Assembly (NCBI RefSeq): GCF_900098925.1
Contig: NZ_LT622360.1
Coordinates: 170,384-234,383, forward strand
DNA from: Bacillus massiliglaciei
GTDB lineage: Bacteria; Bacillota; Bacilli; Bacillales; DSM-1321
Length of the DNA: 64,000 nucleotides
Direction of reading: 5' to 3'
Shown here: positions 34,030 to 42,905 of the stretch, one piece after another
Position numbering within the stretch: the stretch's first letter is position 1
How the letters are laid out: each line of letters opens with the position of its first letter
Program-made: the position numbers and the translations under genes
Notes under the pieces: generated by a model
Seen by the model: only the letters and a program-made list of their open reading frames with translations
Told to the model about the DNA's origin: nothing
The model's database searches: none

Positions 34030-34160
34030 TTGAATCACTCCTTTGTTTTACCCTTTCTTGCCAAATAGAAAGTTTTTGGAATCTTTTTATTATTTTTTTG
34101 CTTTGAAAGAGTAAATTTATGGTACTATTGGATTATATTTATATATAAAGAGGTGAAAAG

Positions 34161-34727
34161 ATGAAAAATAATCATCAAGGTTTAGTAGAAGAGTATGAAA
34201 TAACCCCGCAAACTTTAATCGTTATGCCTTTTGAATACGGCATCAAAATTTATTCCAGAATCATCGAATTGGAAGATGATTTTATTTCTCCCTTCAGGCC
34301 TTTGGATACAATAAAAAAAAGCTGTGAATATTTTGGAAGCAGCTATGACGGCAGGAAGCAAGGGACCAAACAATTAATTGGGATTACACATAAGGCGCCA
34401 ATTGCAATTGACCCGACAAACTCCATTTTTTTCTTTCCCACAACCTCTGCAATGCGTCCCCAATGTGTCTGGATCTCACATGAGCATGTGAAATTTTTCA
34501 AAAGATTGGACTCAAGAAGAACATTGGTCCGGTTTCGCAATAATATTGAGACGGAGCTTGAAATCTCAAGCAGCTCCTTTGAAAATCAGCTACATAGAAC
34601 AGCTTATTTGAAATCAAAATTGAACTCCAGAATTGAAGAAACAAGAAGGAGGGCTCTATACTCCGATAAAGAGATAGACTCAGTCCAGGCATCCGAGCAT
34701 GCAGCCCGTTACCGTCCTGGGATGTAA
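34161..34727 (+). CDS. comK: Competence transcription factor ComK
   Basis: A 188-residue protein (B. subtilis 192). Conserved stretches: GSSYDGRKQGTKQL, GITHKAPIAIDPTN, FFFPTTSAMRPQCVWISHEH, SSFENQLHRTAYL. ComK is the master activator of DNA-uptake genes and binds paired AAAA-n5-TTTT boxes, including its own promoter. The upstream region has imperfect boxes (AATAGAAAGTTTT; AAAGAGTAAATTT) about 40 bases apart, which fits autoregulation but is weak evidence in an AT-rich region. The C-terminus, used for MecA recognition in B. subtilis, diverges (ASEHAARYRPGM). RBS AGAGGTG. Confidence 0.93.
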   Translation: MKNNHQGLVEEYEITPQTLIVMPFEYGIKIYSRIIELEDDFISPFRPLDTIKKSCEYFGSSYDGRKQGTKQLIGITHKAPIAIDPTNSIFFFPTTSAMRPQCVWISHEHVKFFKRLDSRRTLVRFRNNIETELEISSSSFENQLHRTAYLKSKLNSRIEETRRRALYSDKEIDSVQASEHAARYRPGM

Positions 34728-34750
34728 GGGTAAAAGGGGGAATTTACACA

Positions 34751-34786
34751 AAAAAGGCCTTTTCTCTGTCTGGAATCGGCCTTTTT
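34751..34786. terminator. Bidirectional terminator after comK
   Basis: AAAAAAGGCC ... GGCCTTTTT with an 18-base loop; serves comK and the converging membrane-protein gene. Confidence 0.75.
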
Positions 34787-34827
34787 GAAGGAGAGCTTTA
34801 TCTGCTGCCGCCGTTCAAAATACCTGC

Positions 34828-35241
34828 TCAGTCTCTTCGGGAAAATTGATTCAGGGCTCTTTTGAAAAGCAGGATAATAGCAGAGATTACTAGAAAAACA
34901 AGGAAAAAAGCGAGGAATCCCCATAAACCTACTATGGCATCTTCAAACTCCATATTTCCTCTGTTTGTCAGTGCCTGCTGAATTTCAATCGCAAAAACGA
35001 GCACAATCATAAATGTGAAAGTATAGAGAAAAGAAAGAATCGTAATGCCGTATGGAAGGGAAATAAGAATTTTTGAGATTAAAAGCACAAACATAAAAAT
35101 AATAATACCGATAATTCCCATAATCCAGAAGTGGAGGTCTTTATCTGTTAAATTAAGACCAAGTGTGTCAAAAACAAATATCTCTATAAAATCATGCATA
35201 TTATTTACTATGTCTACCATAGTTTGAATAATGTCTTTCAA
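34828..35241 (-). CDS. Membrane protein of unknown function (137 aa)
   Basis: Three to four hydrophobic segments (FWIMGIIGIIIFMFVLLISKI; ITILSFLYTFTFMIVLVFAI; LWGFLAFFLVFLVISAIILLF) with an acidic N-terminus and a basic end (KRALNQFSRRD). TTG start 6 bases after GGAGTG. I do not recognise the family with certainty. It is co-directional with yhjD, 90 bases downstream of it, so they may be co-transcribed; such small proteins with two-plus helices occur near comK in several bacilli. Confidence 0.7.
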   Translation of the reverse strand: MKDIIQTMVDIVNNMHDFIEIFVFDTLGLNLTDKDLHFWIMGIIGIIIFMFVLLISKILISLPYGITILSFLYTFTFMIVLVFAIEIQQALTNRGNMEFEDAIVGLWGFLAFFLVFLVISAIILLFKRALNQFSRRD

Positions 35242-35331
35242 TGTATCACTCCTTATTTGTCTATTATATCAGCCAGATCTCCTGGGCGGAAATAAAAATA
35301 GACAGCCAGGCTAATATGTATGAGCGCTCTG

Positions 35332-35694
35332 TCAGCCTTTATGCATGTTTAAAAAATAACGGATCATGATGGTTTCTGTCATATTTCTCAGGCGGGGATT
35401 GAAATAATTATGCTGCTCCTCATATCCTTTATAGCTGAAAAGGTACATAGTAAACGTTTCATCTCGTCTAATCTCGCGGATCTTGATGTTTTCCTTCCTT
35501 AGATAACGGCGTGCTTCCAACAAATCTTGCTGTACGTTCTTTAAGATTTCTTCTATAAGGGAAGAATAAGGTTTTTTTAATTTAAATGGGCTTATTTCAA
35601 TCACTCTTAAATCTCTGTTTAAAATGGTGGCCACCATAGGAAGATATATGGCTTCTTCAATGATCTCTCTGTCGTGTTCAGGAATACGGGTCAT
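35332..35694 (-). CDS. yhjD: YhjD-like protein
   Basis: A 120-residue soluble protein, exactly the length I recall for B. subtilis YhjD, which also lies just before yhjE. It is predominantly helical (LIEEILKNVQQDLLEARRYL) with aromatic residues near the end (FSYKGYEEQHNYF). Function unknown. ATG with AAAGGAG 9 bases upstream; the frame is open further but without RBS. Divergent from yhjE. Confidence 0.75.
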   Translation of the reverse strand: MTRIPEHDREIIEEAIYLPMVATILNRDLRVIEISPFKLKKPYSSLIEEILKNVQQDLLEARRYLRKENIKIREIRRDETFTMYLFSYKGYEEQHNYFNPRLRNMTETIMIRYFLNMHKG

Positions 35695-35958
35695 CCTGCT
35701 GTCTCCTTTCATTAAGGTTTTAATTTGTAAGAAAGTTTTACAGGAAAAGAACAAATGTTCCCTTTTATATTAATACATTCTTGAGAGGCCCGCAAGGATA
35801 AACGGGAAGAGCGAGGGGCTATTCGCATAAACTTCGATTATCGTTTCCCAAAAATGGGAATGTATGAACATATAAAATCTTTTCTTGTTTTTTTTATACA
35901 AAGTGGTATACCTAAATTAAGAATGATTTTTTTACATACAATTCCAAGGGAGAAAATT

Positions 35959-36573
35959 ATGGATTTTGATTCAATTCGTGAGTGGATTACGCAGGAAAAT
36001 ATATATGAATGGATTCAGGAGTACCGTTCTTTAGGACCGTTTGTGGGAATACTTCTTACACTGCTTGAAGCTTTCCTTCCATTCTTGCCTTTATTTGCTT
36101 TTGTATTAGCCAACGCTAATGCATTTGGTCTGTGGTGGGGCTTCCTTTTTTCATGGGCAGGAGCTGTCGGCGGAGCTTTTCTCGTCTTTATGATTTTCAG
36201 AAAGTATGGACAGGCTAAGTTTTTTCATTTTTTAAAAAAGCATAAGCAAGTGAAAAAACTTATGGACTGGCTTGATTATCATGGGTTTGGGCCGCTGTTT
36301 TTGCTGATGTGTTTCCCTTTTACACCTTCTGCTATTGTAAATGTTGTGGCAGGACTGTCGAAAATAAGTCCTGTTCAATTTGGACTTGCACTCATATGCG
36401 GTAAGTTTGTGATGATTTTTACCATCAGTTACGTAGGGTATGATGTCGTTTCCCTCCTCCATCAGCCAATACGGACAGCAATCGTCTTGATTGTTATTTT
36501 TATTCTCTGGTTTGTGGGAAAAAGAGTAGAAGTCCGTTTAAATAAAAGTATGAAAAGGGAAAAAAGCAAATAG
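35959..36573 (+). CDS. yhjE: YhjE, TVP38/TMEM64 (SNARE-associated/DedA-like) membrane protein
   Basis: A 204-residue protein (B. subtilis ~207) with five membrane segments. Family features: LTLLEAFLPFLPLFAFVLAN, a re-entrant GxxxG region (FSWAGAVGGAFLVFMIFRKYG) and CFPFTPSAIVNVVAGLSK. TVP38/DedA proteins are implicated in lipid scrambling or undecaprenyl-phosphate transport; the role of YhjE is unknown. ATG with AAGGGAG 8 bases upstream. The gene is followed after 37 bases by a signal peptidase gene, the order yhjE-sipV of B. subtilis. Confidence 0.9.
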   Translation: MDFDSIREWITQENIYEWIQEYRSLGPFVGILLTLLEAFLPFLPLFAFVLANANAFGLWWGFLFSWAGAVGGAFLVFMIFRKYGQAKFFHFLKKHKQVKKLMDWLDYHGFGPLFLLMCFPFTPSAIVNVVAGLSKISPVQFGLALICGKFVMIFTISYVGYDVVSLLHQPIRTAIVLIVIFILWFVGKRVEVRLNKSMKREKSK

Positions 36574-36610
36574 ACATCAATAAGGCTTTAGGTGATAGGG
36601 GTGCAGAGCG

Positions 36611-37183
36611 GTGGGAAAAAACAGGAAAGGCTCTTTGTTTGATTGGCTAAAGGCCATCATAGTTGCCGTGATCATTGTTGCTTTAGTAAGGTCCTTCCTT
36701 TTTTCCAGTTATATTGTGGATGGGAAGTCCATGAGACCCACATTAGAGGATGGAAACAAGCTTGTCGTCAATAAAATCAGTTACCAGGTCAGTCATATTA
36801 AACGGTTCGATGTCATTGTTTTTCATGCAAATCCAAAACAAGACTATGTAAAGAGAGTGATTGGTGTACCGGGGGATTCCATTCGTTATAAGGATGACCA
36901 ATTATTCATTAACGGCAAAAGGTATGAAGAGCCATATTTGGATGAATATAAATCTAGAGCTGAAGGGGAGAGTCTGACAGGGGATTTTTCTCTTGATGAA
37001 CTGACGGGTTCTAAAACCGTTCCGGAAGGTAAGCTGTTTGTGATGGGGGATAATCGAATTGAAAGCTCAGACAGCAGGCACTTCGGCTTTATATCCATGA
37101 AACAAGTAGTCGGAAAAGTAGATATTAAATATTGGCCTCTTAAAGATTTAAATTCACAGACTGCTGATCAAACCGGAGAGTAA
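36611..37183 (+). CDS. Type I signal peptidase (SipV-position paralogue)
   Basis: A 190-residue enzyme that cleaves signal peptides at the outer membrane face. One N-terminal anchor (AIIVAVIIVALVRSFLF), catalytic serine in GKSMRPTLEDG, catalytic lysine in YVKRVIGVPGDS and box E GDNRIESSDSRHFG are intact. GTG start after AGGGGTG. Its place after yhjE matches sipV, but at ~190 residues with a full box D insertion it is longer than SipV (~168) and nearer in size to SipS/SipT, so no symbol is given. Likely co-transcribed with yhjE. Confidence 0.93.
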   Translation: MGKNRKGSLFDWLKAIIVAVIIVALVRSFLFSSYIVDGKSMRPTLEDGNKLVVNKISYQVSHIKRFDVIVFHANPKQDYVKRVIGVPGDSIRYKDDQLFINGKRYEEPYLDEYKSRAEGESLTGDFSLDELTGSKTVPEGKLFVMGDNRIESSDSRHFGFISMKQVVGKVDIKYWPLKDLNSQTADQTGE

Positions 37184-37472
37184 AATCCTTTTTGGCCAGT
37201 GCTCGAAATAGGCTTCTGAGAAAATGCCAGGCGAGAATCCTGCTGTCTTCTTGGGAGTTTTTTTAATGTCTGGAAAACGAACGTATGATTGGTTTTTTGT
37301 GATAAAAAGGTGTAAAATAAAAAGATAAACGAATTATTGGAAACTCAGTTTTTATAGAAAAATGTGCTTGAAACTCTGTTATGATTGGAACAGAAGCATA
37401 CCTGCCCGGCAGGTTAGAAAAAGCTGTGAATGGCCCCAGAAATGGGGCTGATTGTATATAAGGAGGTTTCAT

Positions 37473-40400
37473 ATGTCACTCCAATTTCTGATTGGAAGGT
37501 CAGGTACAGGAAAAACGTCATATATTTTAGATGAAATTCGCAGCAGGCTGAGAGAAGAACCGGATGGCAATCCGCTCCTTTATCTGGTGCCTGATCAAAT
37601 GACGTTCTTGTCTGAATATAAGCTGGTGAAAACACCGGATTTGGCAGGCATGGTCAGGACGCAGGTTTTCAGCTTTAGCAGGCTTGCCTGGCGTGTCTTG
37701 CAGGAAACCGGCGGGATGACAAGGATTCATTTGGACAGCGTCGGCGTTAATATGCTGATTAGGAAAATAATAGAAGACAAAAAAGAAGACCTGAAGATGT
37801 TCCGGCGATCAGCCGATAAAACAGGATTCATTGCACAGCTGGAAGAGATGGTAGCAGAGTTCAAGCAGTATTGTATCGAACCTGCTGATATTGCTGCCTT
37901 CATGAAAGGGGAGGAACCTGAGAACGGAATATCAGATAAACTCCATGATTTAGAATTGATTTATCAGGCCTTTGAAGATCGGTTGGCAGGGAAATACCTT
38001 GATTCAGAAGATTACTTCACATTGCTGGCTGAAAGAATGGAGTCGTCATCCTTTTTGAAGGAGGCGGATATTTATCTTGACGGCTTCTATAGCCTAACTC
38101 CTCAGGAATTAATGATTGTCGAGGGGCTGATGAAATACTGCCGCAGTGTTACAGTCTCCCTTACCTTGGATGAAGCGTACAGGCAATCTCCTCCCGAAGC
38201 CCTTCACCTGTTCAGGCAAACAGGAAATACGTATCATCAAATCTATCAGGCGGCTTTGCGGCTTGGGATTCCCGTTTTGGAAGATCTGTTGCTGGAGACA
38301 GAAGGCCGGTTCAGCCAAAATCGGGCTATAAAGCATCTTGAAAGCAATTTTGCTGTCCGCCCTGCAAAAGAGTATAAAGGAAATCCGGGAGTTTCCATTT
38401 CCCAAGCGGTCAGCAGAAGGGCAGAAGTAGAGGGGGTGGCAAGGAAAATCCGGGCTCTTGTCAGGAACGGCAATCTCCGGTACAGGGATATTGCGATACT
38501 TGTCAGGAATGGTGCGGCATACCATGATTTATTGGAGACTGTCTTCAATGATTATCAGATTCCTGTTTTCATAGATACAAAAAGGACCATGCTTAATCAC
38601 CCTTTAATTGAATTGATCCGTTCTACTTTAGAGATTCTGACGGGCAACTGGAGATATGAATCTGTTTTCCGGGCTATTAAAACAGAGCTGCTGTTTCCCT
38701 TGCAGCCTTCTCATGAAAAAATGCGTGAACAAGTGGACAGGCTCGAAAACTATGTCCTGTCACGAGGGATCAAGGGACAGCGTTGGACCTCGCCGGAAAG
38801 GTGGACTTACCGGCGTTTCAGGGGTCTGGAACTAGAAGAAAAGGCTCAGACAACAAAAGAGCTTGAATTGGAAAATGAATTCAATGATCTGAAAGAATTG
38901 TTCACAGTGCCTATTATGAAGCTGGGCCGCCGGGTTAAAAGAGCGATAACCGGACGGGAAATGTCTGAAGCTCTGTACTTGTACCTTGAAGAGCTTCATA
39001 TCCCGGAAAAATTGGAAAAGGCAAGGCTTGAGGCAGAGGAATCAGGTGATTTGGTTGCAGCCAGGGAACATGAACAATCCTGGAATGCCGTCATTGATTT
39101 ATTGGATCAATTTGTTGAGCTGCTCGGAAATGAAGAGGTGAGCCTGAAGAGTTTTTCCACGATTATCGAAACGGGATTAGAGACCCTGGAGTTTTCTCTT
39201 GTGCCGCCGGCTATTGATCAGGTAGTTGTCGCTAACTTGAATCTATCCAGGATTGACGATGTTCATACGGCTTTCGTCATTGGCCTTAATGAAGGAGTTC
39301 TTCCGGGCAAAGTATCAGCAGACGGTATATTTTCTGATAATGATCGGGATGTGCTTCTTTCACGGGGCCTTGAAGTAGCTCCCGGGTCAAGCCTGCGCTT
39401 ATTGGATGAAGAATTTACGGCCTATAAGGCATTCACAACGCCTGCCCAGGCACTCCATCTCTCTTATCCGCTTGCTGATGAAGAAGGGAAGGCTTTGCTG
39501 CCGTCTTCCTATTTAAAGCGGGTACGGGATGTTCTGCCTCATCTTACTGAAACCTTTTATACGAATGATCCTTCCGAATTGCCGGAAGAAGAGCAGGCAG
39601 AATTTGCGGTGAATGCTGATGTTTCCCTGTCCTATTTGACAGCGCAGCTTCAGCTGAAGAAAAGAAATTATCCTATGTCACCGGTTTGGTGGGACGTCTA
39701 CAATGCTCTTATTTCCGATGATTTATGGAAACACGAAACATCAAGAGTATTGTCCAGTTTGTTTTACCAAAATAAAGCACAAGCACTGGCAGAGCATACA
39801 ACAAGGGATTTATATGGTGAAAATATTTCCACAAGTGTGTCCCGCATGGAAATGTTCAACAGCTGTCCATTTTCTCATTTTGCTGCTTATGGATTAAAGC
39901 TGAAGGAGAGACAAGTGTTTCGTCTGGATGCCCCGGATATCGGTGAAATGTTCCATGGCGCCTTGAAAATGATTTCCGATTATTTATATGAAAATCAAAT
40001 TTCCTGGGCCGCACTGACGAAGGAACAATGCATGATGCTTGCAAAAAAAGCGGTGGATAATCTGGCTCCTAAACTTCAGAATCAAATCTTGCTAAGTACG
40101 AACCGCCACCACTATCTGAAACGTAAATTAGAACAGGTAATCGGCAGGGCTTCGCTTGTTTTAAGTGAACAAGCCAAACTAAGCGGCTTTGCTCCGGTTG
40201 GCTTGGAACTGGGATTTGGAAAAAATGGGCAGCTTCCTCCGCTCACATTCACGCTGAAAAATGGAGTGAAGATGGAGCTTATGGGGAGAATTGACCGAGT
40301 GGATAAAGCAGTAGACGGAGAAGGTGTGTTTCTTCGGGTTCTTGATTATAAATCGAGCGAGAAGGAATTAAATGTAAGTGAAGTGTATTATGGGCTGGCT

Positions 40401-40967
40401 TTGCAAATGCTGACATACCTTGATATTGTCATTACTCATTCACAGGAACTGGTGGGAGAACATGCTGTTCCTGCCGGGGTGCTTTATTTCCATGTGCATA
40501 ATCCGGTTGTGAAATCAAAAGGGATGATGAGTTTCGAGAAAATTGAAGAAGAAATCTTCAAGAATTTTAAAATGAAAGGTTTGCTTCTTGGCGAACCGAA
40601 TGTTGTTCAGCTGATGGACCATACGCTTAGTGCGGAAGGATCCAGCAAGTCGAATATTGTACCGGCGGGCTTCAAAAAAGACGGCACATTGTCTGCCGCC
40701 TCAAAAATCGCCAGCAGTGAAGAATTCTCTTTGCTGAAAAATCATGTTCGCCATGTGTATGAAGAAGCCGGAAACCGAATGGTAGAGGGAGATGTAGGAA
40801 TTGCTCCCTATAAATTAAAGGACAGGATGCCTTGCACCTTTTGTTCTTACAAATCTGTCTGCCAATTTGACCAGAGTTTAGAGGATAATGATTACAGAGT
40901 TCTGCAGGCTAAAAAACAAGAAGAGGTGCTGGACATGATCAGAAGGGAGGAGGAGCAGCATGACTAA
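37473..40967 (+). CDS. addB: Helicase-nuclease subunit AddB
   Basis: A 1164-residue protein (B. subtilis 1166). Partner of AddA in double-strand break resection to Chi. Walker A at the N-terminus (LIGRSGTGKTSYIL), a degenerate helicase body, a C-terminal RecB-type nuclease domain (RVLDYKSSEKELN; YYGLALQMLTYLD) and the iron-sulfur cysteines (FNSCPFSHFAAYG; then CTFCSYKSVCQFD) are intact. ATG with AAGGAGG 7 bases upstream. Its end overlaps the addA start by 8 bases, so the subunits are translationally coupled. Confidence 0.97.
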   Translation: MSLQFLIGRSGTGKTSYILDEIRSRLREEPDGNPLLYLVPDQMTFLSEYKLVKTPDLAGMVRTQVFSFSRLAWRVLQETGGMTRIHLDSVGVNMLIRKIIEDKKEDLKMFRRSADKTGFIAQLEEMVAEFKQYCIEPADIAAFMKGEEPENGISDKLHDLELIYQAFEDRLAGKYLDSEDYFTLLAERMESSSFLKEADIYLDGFYSLTPQELMIVEGLMKYCRSVTVSLTLDEAYRQSPPEALHLFRQTGNTYHQIYQAALRLGIPVLEDLLLETEGRFSQNRAIKHLESNFAVRPAKEYKGNPGVSISQAVSRRAEVEGVARKIRALVRNGNLRYRDIAILVRNGAAYHDLLETVFNDYQIPVFIDTKRTMLNHPLIELIRSTLEILTGNWRYESVFRAIKTELLFPLQPSHEKMREQVDRLENYVLSRGIKGQRWTSPERWTYRRFRGLELEEKAQTTKELELENEFNDLKELFTVPIMKLGRRVKRAITGREMSEALYLYLEELHIPEKLEKARLEAEESGDLVAAREHEQSWNAVIDLLDQFVELLGNEEVSLKSFSTIIETGLETLEFSLVPPAIDQVVVANLNLSRIDDVHTAFVIGLNEGVLPGKVSADGIFSDNDRDVLLSRGLEVAPGSSLRLLDEEFTAYKAFTTPAQALHLSYPLADEEGKALLPSSYLKRVRDVLPHLTETFYTNDPSELPEEEQAEFAVNADVSLSYLTAQLQLKKRNYPMSPVWWDVYNALISDDLWKHETSRVLSSLFYQNKAQALAEHTTRDLYGENISTSVSRMEMFNSCPFSHFAAYGLKLKERQVFRLDAPDIGEMFHGALKMISDYLYENQISWAALTKEQCMMLAKKAVDNLAPKLQNQILLSTNRHHYLKRKLEQVIGRASLVLSEQAKLSGFAPVGLELGFGKNGQLPPLTFTLKNGVKMELMGRIDRVDKAVDGEGVFLRVLDYKSSEKELNVSEVYYGLALQMLTYLDIVITHSQELVGEHAVPAGVLYFHVHNPVVKSKGMMSFEKIEEEIFKNFKMKGLLLGEPNVVQLMDHTLSAEGSSKSNIVPAGFKKDGTLSAASKIASSEEFSLLKNHVRHVYEEAGNRMVEGDVGIAPYKLKDRMPCTFCSYKSVCQFDQSLEDNDYRVLQAKKQEEVLDMIRREEEQHD

Positions 40968-42306
40968 AAGCAGCATACCGGAACTTCCGGCAGATGTGAC
41001 ATGGACAGAGGATCAGTGGAAGGCGATTTGGGCTAAGAATCAGGATATTCTGGTGGCAGCTGCCGCGGGTTCCGGAAAGACGGCCGTTCTTGTGAATCGT
41101 ATCATTCAAAAGGTGCTCTCTGAGGAAGAACCAATCAATGTGGATGAACTTCTTGTCGTTACGTTTACGAATGCCTCTGCTGCCGAAATGCGGCATCGAA
41201 TCAGCGAAGCGCTCGAAAAGGCAATCGATGAAAACCCGGCGTCGCAGCATTTGCGGAAGCAGCTGAGTCTGATTAATAAGGCCTCGATTTCAACCTTGCA
41301 CTCTTTTTGTCTGGAAGTGATTCGGAAATATTATTATAAAACGAATATTGATCCAGGTTTTCGCATTGCGGATTCCACAGAGGCGGAACTGCTGCGTGAT
41401 GAAGTGATGGAGGATTTATTTGAAAATCAATATGCTCAAAGCGATAATGAGGCATTTTTCAAATTGGTGGATGCTTTTACCAATGACCGCAGCGATGAAG
41501 AACTGCAGCGTATGGTACGGGCACTCCATGATTTCTCCCGTTCGAATCCAGACCCGGGAAAGTGGCTGGACCAGGCGGTTTCTATGTACGAGCTGGATGA
41601 AACAGCTGAGATTGAAGACCTGCCATTTCTAGCTGCCCTTGCCTTCGATCTCAATTTGCAAATCGAGACGGCCAGAAGTTTGCTTGAAAGGGCCATGGAG
41701 CTGACAAAAGTTCCGGGCGGTCCGGCACCGCGGGCGGAAACGTTTCAGGAGGATTTACAGATTATTGATAGGCTGTCGAAGGCCAGGGAGATTTCATGGG
41801 AGAGGCTGCACGAAGAGATTCAAACAGTCAAATTTCCAACAGCTAAGCGCTGCTCTGGATCTGATTTCAACAAGGATATTGTAGACAGAGCCACTAAATA
41901 CCGGGATAAGGCAAAGAAGGTCATTAAGGGACTGCAAGAAGAGCTTTTCTCAAGAAAACCGGAACATTATCTTCAGGATATGAGGGAGCTAAAGGATTAT
42001 CTGCAAACATTGGTCTCGCTTGTCAAACAATTTGATGAACGCTTTTTTACGGCAAAAGCTGAAAAGAATCTGGTCGATTTCTCGGACCTTGAACATTATT
42101 GCCTGGACATTCTGACAGGCGAAATAGATAAGGGAGTACGTATGCCTTCAGAAGCAGCCCAGGAATACCGCCGTCAATTTAAAGAAGTGCTTGTGGATGA
42201 ATATCAGGATACAAACCTTGTTCAAGAGTCGATCTTGCGCTTGGTGACGGCTGATGGGGAAGAATCCGGCAATTTATTCATGGTTGGAGACGTGAAGCAG
42301 TCGATT
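40960..42306 (+). CDS. addA: AddA helicase-nuclease, 5' exon (interrupted by group II intron)
   Basis: The first 449 codons of AddA, a UvrD-type 3'-5' helicase and nuclease. Visible: Q-motif region WTEDQWKAIWAKNQDILVAA, Walker A AAAGSGKTAVLVNRI, FTNASAAEMRHRI, and Walker B with DEYQDTN. The exon ends inside LFMVGDVKQSI; the protein continues YRFRLAEP in the second exon, restoring the conserved GDVKQSIYRFR. Without splicing, translation runs three codons into the intron and stops (VRP-stop), giving a 452-residue product without the later helicase motifs and the nuclease domain. Start ATG overlaps addB; RBS GGAGGAGG. Confidence 0.95.
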
Positions 42307-42506
42307 GTGCGCCCATAAGGGTGTTGCATATTTCACCATTAGGCGGTGAATTAACTACAGAAACGGTTAATATACCAACCGACTTATCTTGGAGGGAAAC
42401 CGAAGAGGGAGTGTAGCATGTCGGGATAAGTCACGAGTTAGCCTAGACGGAAAAGTTAAGACTGAGTGGCGAGGTATAATGGATAAGTATAAGGAAGAAA
42501 GCTATA

Positions 42507-42632
42507 CTGCTTGAAGAACAGTCCGAGTGGGGCAATGCTCGACCTTCTAGGAAACCGTCTGTAACCTAGAATCCATCCTGCTTTACGTACTATATGGATG
42601 CGATAAAGCATGGGAAAGTGTACTAAATTGAT
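42507..42632 (+). other. Intron exon-binding sites EBS2, EBS1 and delta in domain I
   Basis: CTGCTT (42507-42512) is the exact complement of exon bases -12 to -7 (AAGCAG), giving EBS2-IBS2. AATTGA (42626-42631) pairs with exon bases -6 to -1 (TCGATT) with one G-U, giving EBS1-IBS1; T42632 extends this by a G-U pair to -7. The base just 5' of EBS1, A42625, pairs with the first base of the 3' exon (T), the delta rule of IIA introns. Base pairing was checked by hand. Confidence 0.7.
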
Positions 42633-42905
42633 ACGCTGACCTAGTTTCTGATTTAATAGGATGGACGCACCCACAGATGTGGGTAAAGGATGAACGTTCC
42701 TTCCGAGAACTTATCGAGCCTGTATGCAACATACTAAATGGGGATTACCTAAGTTGGAATGCCAATAATGGCTATGTACAAAGGTACTGAATATCCAATA
42801 TGGTAACGGAGTCCTCGTAGTAGTCTGAGATAGGGAAAGCCTATCACATGGCGAAGGAGGACAGCTTGCAAGGTATAAACAATGACGAAAGGAGCGAAAT
42901 GCTCT

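Noticed and set aside
34064-34117. ComK boxes upstream of comK
   Set aside because: Only imperfect AAAA-n5-TTTT matches in a very AT-rich stretch; mentioned under comK but not listed as a site.
40960-42318. Apparent truncated addA gene ending at TAA 42316
   Set aside because: The stop is inside the 5' end of the group II intron; removal of the intron restores an in-frame full-length AddA, so this is not a simple pseudogene.
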